This document shows positions 43,238 to 49,817 of a DNA stretch of 49,817 bases, one piece after another. The position numbers and the translations under genes are program-made. This DNA is from Desulfobacteraceae bacterium (GTDB lineage: Bacteria > Desulfobacterota > Desulfobacteria > Desulfobacterales > UBA5852), in NCBI GenBank assembly GCA_014237395.1, contig JABZFP010000010.1:1-49817 (forward strand), in the 5' to 3' direction. The notes beneath the pieces were generated by a model. It saw nothing but the letters and a program-made list of their open reading frames with translations. It did no database searches and had not been told where the DNA came from. The first letter of the stretch is position 1. Every line of letters begins with the position of its first letter.

Positions 43238-44239
43238 ATGCGTTTGGCTGCTGGAGCGGTCCTTTTGGCGATGCTGCTTGTGGTTGCGGGCTGTGGGCCC
43301 TACATTCAGGACGCGGTGCGGAGTGACGACGCGGCGCTCCTTCAGCAGATGATCGACGATGGGGCCAACCCCATGAAAACGGGGTTTAAGGGCGAAACCC
43401 TGCTGCATGTCGCTGCCAACCGCAACGCGGTTGAGGCGGCCCGCATCCTGATGCAGGCGGGTCTGGCGGTGGACGCCCGGGACAAGGACGGGCGCACCCC
43501 CCTGCATCTGGCGGTTTTCCGGGGCTTTGCCGCCATGACGGCATTCCTGGTGGATCATGGCGCGGATGTCACCATCGCCGATCACCAGGGCCAGACCCCG
43601 CTGCATCTGGCGCGTATCGGCGGGTACCCGGACCTGATCGCGGTGATGGTTCCCGAGGAAGATGGGGTGGATGACGGCCGAGGGAACACGGATGAGGACG
43701 ACTGGTTCGCCATCGGCAACCGTCTGGCGCTGGCGCAGCAGCATGATGCGGCGGTGCGGGCCTACCGCCTTGAACTGGAGCTGAATGGCGAAGACGAGAA
43801 ATCCTATTTCAATCTGGGGTTGTCCTATCTCGGCATGGGGCAGGTTGACGCGGCGCTGGAGGCCTTTCAATCCGCTGTCCGGCTTGACCCCGACTATGCC
43901 AGGGCCTACTATAATATCGGTGTCATTCAAGGCGGGCAGGGGAAGTACACCGAGGCCCTTGCGGCTTTCCAGGCGGTTTTGCGGATCGATCCCGCCGATG
44001 CGGATGCCTGGTATAACCTGGGAAACAGCTATGACGGCCTTCACCGCTATGATGAGGCCCTTGCCGCCTGGGAAAACGCGATCGACGCCGCACCGACCAT
44101 GCCGGACCCCCGTTTCAACATGGTGATCGTCCTGCACCGGCTGGGGCGTCACGACCAGGCCCGTGAACAATATGACGCCCTCAAGCGTACCCACCCGGAA
44201 ATGGCGGCGGACTTGGCGTCGCTGATCGAGCCGCCGTGA
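43238..44239 (+). CDS. Ankyrin-TPR lipoprotein
   Basis: A 333-residue protein with a lipoprotein signal: MRLAAGAVLLAMLLVVAGCG, lipobox V-A-G-C at about residue 18. Three ankyrin repeats follow (about 45-150; GETLLHVAANRNAVEAARIL, GRTPLHLAVFRGF, GQTPLHLARIGGY), then four TPR-like repeats (SYFNLGLSYLGMGQVDAALE, AYYNIGVIQGGQGKYTEAL, AWYNLGNSYDGLHRYDEAL). It is probably a membrane-tethered periplasmic scaffold for protein contacts. Combined ankyrin and TPR repeats in one short lipoprotein are unusual. An upstream frame extension to 43148 is rejected because it would bury the signal. Confidence 0.82.
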   Translation: MRLAAGAVLLAMLLVVAGCGPYIQDAVRSDDAALLQQMIDDGANPMKTGFKGETLLHVAANRNAVEAARILMQAGLAVDARDKDGRTPLHLAVFRGFAAMTAFLVDHGADVTIADHQGQTPLHLARIGGYPDLIAVMVPEEDGVDDGRGNTDEDDWFAIGNRLALAQQHDAAVRAYRLELELNGEDEKSYFNLGLSYLGMGQVDAALEAFQSAVRLDPDYARAYYNIGVIQGGQGKYTEALAAFQAVLRIDPADADAWYNLGNSYDGLHRYDEALAAWENAIDAAPTMPDPRFNMVIVLHRLGRHDQAREQYDALKRTHPEMAADLASLIEPP

Positions 44240-44426
44240 CGCGCTGCCGGGCATGAATGCGCAGCGACGCCTGGGCAAAGCCCCCTGCTGCCGCCAAAGG
44301 CGCCCGGGCCAGGCCTGGACAACATTGCGCCGGCTGTGGTAAGGACCGATGGGTGTTTAACCGGTAACCGAATCGATCAAGGTCCCTGCGGGGGCTTTTT
44401 TATTGGATGGCAAGAGGAATAGCGTT

Positions 44427-45476
44427 ATGGCCAGTTGTTTCATCCAGGCATCGGACTTTGAATTTCCTCTGGAAGATATCGAGGAGACCGCGCGCCGTAA
44501 CGGGTTGCTGTCCATTGAAATCGAATTCAGCCGGCGCTGCAATTTCCGCTGCCCTTATTGCTATGTGCCCCGCCAGCCGGATCTGTCACAGGAGCTGACA
44601 CGGTCTGAAATCAAGGATGTCATCCTGCAGGCGGCGTCTTTGGGCGCACGGAAAATCATCATCCTGGGAGGGGAGCCGACCATTTATCCCCATCTTCTCG
44701 AGATGATTGCCTTTATCCGCGACCACGGGCTGGATGTCGAAATGTTCACCAACGGGTCGGGGATTTCGGCGGATATGGCCGGGGTGCTGGCCGCCCATTC
44801 GGTGCGGGTCGTTCTGAAGATGAATTCTTTCGACGAAGCGACCCAGGACCGCCTGACCGGTGTTCCCGGCAGCTACCGGCAGATCCAGCAGACCCTGGAG
44901 CACCTGAAACAAGCCGGCTATCCGTCCGACGATCTTTTCCTGGCTGTCAGCACCGTCATCTGCCGGGATAACCGGAACGAAATCCTCCCCATGTGGACAT
45001 GGCTGCGCGAACAGGGTATCGCCCCCTATTTTGAAATCATCACGCCCCAGGCCAACGCGGTGGATCACCCCGAGCTGGAGGTCTCCCCCGCCGATCTGGA
45101 GCGGCTTTTCAATGCCATCGCCCGACTCGATCGGGAAAAGTTCGGCCATGTCTGGGAACCTCAGCCGCCCCTCGTGGGCAACAAATGCCTGCGCCACCGG
45201 TTTTCCTGCCTGGTGACGGCCCGGGGCGATGTGCTGCCCTGCGTGGGGGTGACGCTTCCGGTGGGCAATATTCGCACGACGCCCCTGGCGGACATCCTGC
45301 GGGACAGCGAGGTCATCCAGAACCTGAAGCGGCATCGCGACACCATCAAAGGCCCCTGCCGGGAGTGTGACCGGGCGGCGGAATGCTACGGCTGCCGGGG
45401 GGCCGCCTTCCAGATGACCGGGGACTATCTGGCGTCGGATCCCCTCTGCTGGAAAAACAATCGGCGCGCCAACTGA
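44427..45476 (+). CDS. Radical SAM/SPASM-like protein
   Basis: A 349-residue enzyme of unknown substrate. The 4Fe-4S/SAM motif is SRRCNFRCPYCYVP (C38, C42, C45), followed by LGGEPTIYPH. The C-terminus has a SPASM-like cysteine set (NKCLRHRFSC, DVLPCVGVT, GPCRECDRAAECYGCRG and a final LCW), for extra Fe-S clusters. Such proteins modify peptides or small molecules or act as oxidoreductases. AAGAGGAA precedes ATG 44427. It lies 212 bp upstream of the DarA/DarB-like pair with a large inverted repeat between, so shared function is possible but not shown. Confidence 0.85.
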   Translation: MASCFIQASDFEFPLEDIEETARRNGLLSIEIEFSRRCNFRCPYCYVPRQPDLSQELTRSEIKDVILQAASLGARKIIILGGEPTIYPHLLEMIAFIRDHGLDVEMFTNGSGISADMAGVLAAHSVRVVLKMNSFDEATQDRLTGVPGSYRQIQQTLEHLKQAGYPSDDLFLAVSTVICRDNRNEILPMWTWLREQGIAPYFEIITPQANAVDHPELEVSPADLERLFNAIARLDREKFGHVWEPQPPLVGNKCLRHRFSCLVTARGDVLPCVGVTLPVGNIRTTPLADILRDSEVIQNLKRHRDTIKGPCRECDRAAECYGCRGAAFQMTGDYLASDPLCWKNNRRAN

Positions 45477-45550
45477 CCCGGTTGACTTTTGACGGGAAAA
45501 CGGTCAAATTAGCGGGCGCTTTGGTTTTAGTGGATGCTTAACCAAGCCCT

Positions 45551-45629
45551 CACCACGAAGAGCACGAAGAACACGAAGCATACCTAAAATTAAAAGCATT
45601 TCTTCGTTTTCTTCGTGCTCTTCGTGGTG
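45551..45629. repeat. CACGAAG-type dispersed inverted repeat
   Basis: CACCACGAAGAGCACGAAGA (45551-45570, continuing to 45578) is the inverse of 45602-45629, with 28-bp arms and one mismatch. The arms are built from repeated CACGAAG units. This kind of element recurs in many bacterial genomes; short frames through it are not genes. As RNA it would fold into one long hairpin. Confidence 0.8.
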
Positions 45630-45688
45630 CATTGTTTTTTCAATAAACGTTTTACAAGGCTTTACAAAAGATACCCGGCTGTGCAGCC

Positions 45689-46612
45689 ATGAAAAAGATT
45701 TTAGTCGTCCATTATTCGCAGACCGGCCAGTTGACGGATATCGTTGACGCCATTCTTGGCCCCCTCGCATCCGATAAATCCATCCAGATCGACACCCTTA
45801 CCCTGCAACCCAAGCAAAACTACCCTTTTCCCTGGGCGACCCAGACCTTTTGCGACGTGTTTCCGGAGTCGGTGGAGGGTGTGCCCTGCGAGCTGGCGCC
45901 CCTGGACCTCGACCCCGATGCCCGTTACGATCTGATCGTTCTGGCCTACACGGTGTGGTACCTGTCGCCTTCCATCCCGGTGCATTCTTTCCTGCAGTCC
46001 CCGGAGGCCGGCCGGCTTTTCAAGGGGACCCCCGTGGTCACGGTGATCGGCTGCCGCAACATGTGGCTGCTGGCCCAGGAGCGGGTCAAAAACTGCATCC
46101 GCGAGCTGGGTGGTCACCTCGTGGGGAACATCGTGCTGGGAGACCGGGCCAGCAACCTGGTGGGGGTGGCGACGATTGCCTACTGGATGCTTACAGGCCG
46201 TAAAGACCGGCTGTTGGGTGTTTTCCCCAAACCGGGCGTGGACGCCGCCGACATCCGGGGGGCGTCCCGGTTCGGTGTCATCCTGCGCAAAGCCCTGCAG
46301 GACGATATCCGATCCCTCGATCAGGACGTGCTCAACGCGGTGGGGGCCGTGCGGGTCGAGCCGGCTTATATCATTTTTGAAAAGCGCATCATGAAGATCT
46401 TTCGCATCTGGGCGCGCTTCATACGCCGCAAAGGCGGCCCCGGGGCACCGGCCCGCCAGCGCCGGGTGCGCGGTTTCTTCTATTATCTGCTGGTGGCGAT
46501 TGTCGTGCTGGCGCCGGTGGCGACATTGGGGGCGAAGGTGACCCTCCGGTTGAAAAAGGCCAGGATCGACAAGGCCATCGACTATTTTTCGCACAATGAT
46601 TTAGAACCCTGA
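45689..46612 (+). CDS. DarA-like dialkylresorcinol condensing enzyme (flavodoxin-like N-terminus, C-terminal membrane helix)
   Basis: A 307-residue protein. MKKILVVHYSQTGQLTDIVD is a flavodoxin-like phosphate loop, and VLAYTVWYLSPSIPVHSFL plus TVIGCRNMWLLAQERVK continue the fold. A C-terminal hydrophobic helix (YYLLVAIVVLAPVATLGAKV) would attach it to the membrane. The order matches proteins annotated as DarA, which condense two beta-keto acyl chains into dialkylresorcinols, and the next gene is a DarB-like ketosynthase. The product here is not predictable; relatives without proven activity exist. The last segment is preceded by a basic stretch. Confidence 0.7.
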   Translation: MKKILVVHYSQTGQLTDIVDAILGPLASDKSIQIDTLTLQPKQNYPFPWATQTFCDVFPESVEGVPCELAPLDLDPDARYDLIVLAYTVWYLSPSIPVHSFLQSPEAGRLFKGTPVVTVIGCRNMWLLAQERVKNCIRELGGHLVGNIVLGDRASNLVGVATIAYWMLTGRKDRLLGVFPKPGVDAADIRGASRFGVILRKALQDDIRSLDQDVLNAVGAVRVEPAYIIFEKRIMKIFRIWARFIRRKGGPGAPARQRRVRGFFYYLLVAIVVLAPVATLGAKVTLRLKKARIDKAIDYFSHNDLEP

Positions 46613-46669
46613 TGGCGATCCGGTGTCGGCTGAAAACCGCCGCCCTGTCGCCTTTTTTACGAGGTTGTC

Positions 46670-47812
46670 ATGAACGTCTATATCAATGACCTGGCGTCTT
46701 TTCTGCCCAATGATCCGGTGGACAACGCTCACATCGAAGCGGTGATGGGCAAAGTCAACGCCCTGCCGTCCAAGGCCAAGGCGATTACCCTGCGCAGCAA
46801 CAAGATCAAGCAGCGCTATTATGCCATCGATCCCGCCACCGGCGCGTTTACCCACAACAACGCTCAACTCACGGCTGAAGCCGTACGCAACCTCAAGCCC
46901 TACGAGGGGTTTACGCCGGCGGATATCGAATGCCTCTGTTGCGGCACCACCAGCCCCGATCTCCTGTTCCCGGGCCACGCCCTGATGGTGGTGGGTGAAC
47001 TGGAAATGCCGCCCTGCGATGCGGTCACCACGGCCGGGATCTGCATTGCCGGTATGACCGCTTTCAAACATGCCTGCATGAACGTGGCGGCCGGCTTTTC
47101 CAAAAATGCCGTGGCCACCGGTTCGGAACTGGCCTCGTCCTTCCTGCGGGCCGATTATTTTGCCGTCAGTGCCAATCCGGCGGCCGACCTGGAAAAGAAA
47201 CCCCTCCTGGCCTTTGACGCCGATTTCCTGCGCTGGATGCTGTCCGACGGAGCGGGGGCCGCTTTTCTGACAGGCGAGAAAAACCCGGAGGGCCTCTCGC
47301 TGCGGGTGGACTGGATCGAGAACATCAGTTTTGCCGGCGAACTGGAAACCTGCATGTATGCCGGCGGCTGGAAAACCGAAGACGGTCGGGTCACCGGCTG
47401 GCGGGCGGCCGATTCGGTCATGGAAGCGGCCCTGCAAAACCTCCTGGCCGTGCGCCAGGATGTGCGGCTGCTGGGCCGTGAGATCGTGACAACCAAGACC
47501 CGCGCGCTCGAACAGGTCGTCGCCAAACACGGGCTGAAGGCGGAAGACATCGACTGGTATCTGCCCCACTACTCCTCCCACTACTTCCGGGACAAGTTCT
47601 ACGCTGGCATGAAGGCCGCCGGTTTTGACATCCCGCTGGAAAAATGGTTCACCAATCTCTACACCACCGGCAACGTCGGTGCCGCCTCGATCTATCTGAT
47701 CATGGAAGACCTCTTCAAATCCGGCGAGCTGAAACCGGGCCAGCGCCTGCTGTGCTTCATCCCGGAAAGCGGGAGGTTTTCGCACTGCTTCATGCATCTG
47801 ACGGTGGTTTGA
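46670..47812 (+). CDS. DarB-like ketoacyl-ACP synthase III
   Basis: A 380-residue thiolase-fold enzyme. The catalytic cysteine is C125 in VTTAGICIAGMTAFKHACMN; the partner histidine is in YLPHYSSHYF and the asparagine in TTGNVGAASIYLIME. It is a KASIII-type condensing enzyme. Its gene follows the DarA-like gene by 57 bp, and DarB is the ketosynthase of dialkylresorcinol pathways. It would join acyl units from fatty acid metabolism. No acyl carrier protein, ketoreductase or aryl-polyene genes lie in the window, so the pathway would need factors from elsewhere. Confidence 0.78.
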   Translation: MNVYINDLASFLPNDPVDNAHIEAVMGKVNALPSKAKAITLRSNKIKQRYYAIDPATGAFTHNNAQLTAEAVRNLKPYEGFTPADIECLCCGTTSPDLLFPGHALMVVGELEMPPCDAVTTAGICIAGMTAFKHACMNVAAGFSKNAVATGSELASSFLRADYFAVSANPAADLEKKPLLAFDADFLRWMLSDGAGAAFLTGEKNPEGLSLRVDWIENISFAGELETCMYAGGWKTEDGRVTGWRAADSVMEAALQNLLAVRQDVRLLGREIVTTKTRALEQVVAKHGLKAEDIDWYLPHYSSHYFRDKFYAGMKAAGFDIPLEKWFTNLYTTGNVGAASIYLIMEDLFKSGELKPGQRLLCFIPESGRFSHCFMHLTVV

Positions 47813-47850
47813 AGCGTATTGATAGGCCGGGAAATCCTTAAGAAAAGTCG

Positions 47851-48055
47851 TTCATTTTCTTCCACGTGGAAGAAAACGGAACCAAAAGAAGACGCCCGTG
47901 TCCCGCGGCCCCTTCGGGGCTGCCCTGCGCGTCGGCGACGCAGCCGGAGCACGCGGAAACTCGCCCCGCTTTCAGCGGGACTCAAACAGTCCGCGCGCTT
48001 TATCCGGCCCCCTCGCCGATGCTCGGCGCGGGACAAAGGGATTAAAAACCAAAAC
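47851..48055. repeat. Dispersed non-coding repeat, copy 2 (uninterrupted)
   Basis: About 205 bp that align with the outer parts of copy 1 (21335-21716): TTCATTTTCT, GACGCCCGTGTCCCGC, GCCCTGCGCGTC, GCCGGAGCACGCGGAAACTC, CAAACAGTCCGCGCGCTTT and CCGATGCTCGGCGCGGGACA. Here the blocks are contiguous. GC-rich inverted pieces (GCCCCTTCGGGGC; CCCCGCTTTCAGCGGG) suggest a structured RNA or REP-like element. Confidence 0.7.
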
Positions 48056-48970
48056 CCCAACATCCTATTGAAAAATTGGTGGTTTTATCCTCTTGATGCA
48101 TTGAGTTCATGTGAAAATTTCCCCTCGCCTAACGCCTTAAAATGAAATTCCGAATAATAGTTCGTCATTCCCGGGCTTGACCCGGGAATCCAGCTTTTAG
48201 AACGCAACGGAGACGTCCTGAACACCCGCATTAGCAGAACCCGGCCAACCTTACGCCATTGTGGGCGCAATTCTGGTTTCTCAAAAAGCAACATTTTCCT
48301 GATCAGGAAAATCGGCCATAACAGGAAAACAGCGTTTGGAATTAGGAGGACTGTTCGTAGTCTAAAATATAGAGCTTCCCGGCTTTACCAACAATACGGA
48401 AACGAGGATCCACACGACTACACGCTTTTCTTTGTCGTCATTCCCGGGCTCGACCCGGGAATCCAGCTTTTTAGACCTACCTGATACGTCCCGAACAGTC
48501 ACCTCGCGGCGGCCCCAGGTGATTTCCTCGATATCCTTGAAATCATATTGTTTTCCTGCTAATGAGAAATATCTCTGCAAGCAAGCCGGCATATCCCCCG
48601 TCATTCCGCGCCAGCGGCTGTCTGTGAAATGGTAGAGCGCTTTTTAAGGACACCATTTCCAATGCATTAAAATAGATGGTTGGGTGTCATCAATCGACGC
48701 CTGACCCGAAATTTCATATACGCATCAAACTGTTGTAAGGTTTCATAACAATCCAGAAATATTTGATATTTTGGCCTTTTGCCTAAATTTAGAGCCTGGA
48801 AAGGGTAGATTTACGAGGTGGTCGCATTTTGCGACGACTTTGAAGGAAAAGGCGGGACAATATCGGGCTTCTTAAAAAGTGTCTCAAATTTAAGTTTTCC
48901 GTTAAAATGATGCTTTCCACATAATATTAAAGCTCCTGTATTTTTCAGTGGGCAAAAGGGTCAACCGCCA
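48056..48970. repeat. Gene-free region with two REP-like palindromes and a 20-bp palindrome
   Basis: Two copies of a REP-type unit, CATTCCCGGG-CTYGA-CCCGGGAATCC, lie at 48164-48199 and 48437-48472; both continue CAGCTTTT. Between them is an exact 20-bp palindrome at 48293-48312 (ATTTTCCTGATCAGGAAAAT). Frames here read through repeats and show no protein family. The stretch becomes AT-rich towards the DUF2971 gene. Confidence 0.6.
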
Positions 48971-49795
48971 ATGAATGGTGTTGAATCGCATAAGCAATTA
49001 CTTAAAGCGCCGCATGGAAATAAATTGCTTTATAAGATTATGAAAACCGAAAATTTTATAAGATCAATTTCGGGTTCATATCTTCACTTCAATCGAGTTG
49101 ATAAATATAATGATCAACATGATGGAGAGCAACTTCCGAAAGATTTGGAAGATAATCTAAAATCATTATTCAGAAATAACAAGAACTGCTCTGCAGCAGA
49201 TTATTACAATCAGAGCAGGTCAAGGACATATGCTTGCTGCTTTTCCAGTGAAAACTCTGACTATATATGGAACTCATATGGCGAAGGCGGCAAAAAGGGG
49301 AAAGTATGCCTTGTCTTTAAATTTAGTAAATTGCGTACGATGTTAAACGAAATATTTCAAGATGATAAAACAATTCTCGTATGCGATGAAATAAAATTAA
49401 AAAATATGTTTTCTTTAAACTACGGACTAATTCAATATGTCGATTGGAAACATTATAAAGCAAATGCTGAATTTCTAAAAAATCCTATAATTTACACATA
49501 TTTTAAAGATGAAGGCGCTTTTTCAAAAGAAAAAGAACTTCGAATTGCATTGTCATATGATACGGTTGGACAACCTGCGGTTAATGGAAAGATATTCGAG
49601 TTTCCAAATCACTTGCATATGCATTTCGATTTTGGTCCTGCAATTGGAAAAGGCGTAATAAATAAAATATTGCATTCACCTGATTGCGATAAAAATTCTT
49701 GGGGCTTGACTAGGACAGCGTACCCAAACTACGCTCAATCCCAGTCATGGCAATTAAAAACAAATACATCAAACGTGCAAAAATTACAGAGGTGA
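48971..49795 (+). CDS. DUF2971-like protein in AT-rich DNA
   Basis: A 274-residue protein. LHFNRVDKYNDQHDGE, ACCFSSENSDYIWNSYGEGG, KGKVCLVFKFSKL and KDEGAFSKEKELRI match the order of DUF2971 proteins (F-x-x-x-x-x-D-x-x-x-W-x-x-Y core), a family of unknown function often found singly in accessory DNA and near defence genes. The gene is clearly richer in A and T than the genes to its left, a sign of recent gain. It begins after the repeat-rich spacer, and its neighbours to the right are outside the window. Confidence 0.75.
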   Translation: MNGVESHKQLLKAPHGNKLLYKIMKTENFIRSISGSYLHFNRVDKYNDQHDGEQLPKDLEDNLKSLFRNNKNCSAADYYNQSRSRTYACCFSSENSDYIWNSYGEGGKKGKVCLVFKFSKLRTMLNEIFQDDKTILVCDEIKLKNMFSLNYGLIQYVDWKHYKANAEFLKNPIIYTYFKDEGAFSKEKELRIALSYDTVGQPAVNGKIFEFPNHLHMHFDFGPAIGKGVINKILHSPDCDKNSWGLTRTAYPNYAQSQSWQLKTNTSNVQKLQR

Positions 49796-49817
49796 AATTT
49801 AGGCAGCTAATTAAGTT

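Noticed and set aside
45504..45770. 88-residue ORF with MHHEEHEENEE
   Set aside because: It is a reading through the CACGAAG inverted repeat, a known source of false small genes.
47692..48063. 123-residue ORF on the minus strand
   Set aside because: Its content is the translation of the dispersed repeat, also seen in the other copy at 21335-21716.
48362..48604. 80-residue ORF on the minus strand
   Set aside because: Part of it is the REP translation (LDSRVEPGNDD), and the rest shows no family or ribosome site.
1..49817. CRISPR array, rRNA genes, complete insertion sequence
   Set aside because: No regularly spaced direct repeats, rRNA-like sequence or transposase gene was seen on either strand.

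Overview
The window looks like a chromosomal stretch of an anaerobic, sulfate-reducer-like bacterium of the Desulfobacterota (old Deltaproteobacteria, Desulfosarcina/Desulfobacteraceae type). The basis is the gene content: multihaem cytochromes c, an NrfD/Hmc-type membrane redox complex, an ASKHA/RACo-type ferredoxin, many sigma-54 regulators, a TRAP uptake system, and two genes that read through an in-frame UGA followed by a SECIS-like hairpin, so the cell most likely makes selenocysteine. No taxonomic marker gene is present, so this is inference.

Layout. (1) 1-1.4 kb: the start of a NapC/NrfH-type cytochrome, a methyltransferase gene broken by a stop codon, and the tail of a sterol-desaturase-like gene. 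(2) 1.8-8.3 kb: an integrated element on the minus strand. It has a tyrosine integrase, a possible regulator, an excisionase-like HTH protein and a Toprim-DUF3987 replication protein in overlapping genes. Its right side carries two 3' halves of tRNA-Asp about 0.93 kb apart, each followed by a terminator, which I read as nested attachment scars. (3) 8.4-14.8 kb: a stress-type cluster with a flavodoxin-like protein, a DUF1638 protein, a kinase-like protein coupled to a universal stress protein (Usp), a tandem Usp and a PAS-sigma-54 activator. (4) 15-19.7 kb: an ACR3/BASS-type transporter fused to a Usp domain, a small helical protein, thioredoxin and an ASKHA ferredoxin. A sigma-54-like promoter precedes it, with helically phased CGTTAC repeats that also lie before the DUF1638 gene. 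(5) 19.7-27.4 kb, minus strand: an MBL-rhodanese protein, a selenocysteine peroxiredoxin, and an operon of TusA-like protein, Tat-exported ferredoxin, NrfD membrane protein and a 13-haem c-type cytochrome whose reading frame contains UGA. A divergent second PAS-sigma-54 activator (27.6-29 kb) and a good sigma-54 promoter sit at its head. (6) 29-38.8 kb: a secreted unknown protein, a hybrid kinase with an ABC-type periplasmic binding domain, an NtrC-type response regulator, and a TRAP operon preceded by a sigma-54-like promoter and three matching palindromes. (7) 39.3-43.1 kb: ManC, Gmd and Fcl for GDP-L-fucose. (8) 43.2-47.8 kb: an ankyrin-TPR lipoprotein, a radical SAM/SPASM protein and a DarA/DarB-like pair. 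(9) 47.8-49.8 kb: dispersed repeats and an AT-rich DUF2971-like gene.

The best candidate for new biology is the 13-haem cytochrome at 22844-24949. Simple ORF calling splits it into two proteins, but UGA and the following ATG are adjacent in one frame. A 7-bp hairpin with a G-rich loop lies 13 nt after the UGA, and both halves are needed for a complete octahaem-tetrathionate-reductase-like domain. The peroxiredoxin nearby has the same arrangement at its peroxidatic cysteine position and serves as an internal positive control.
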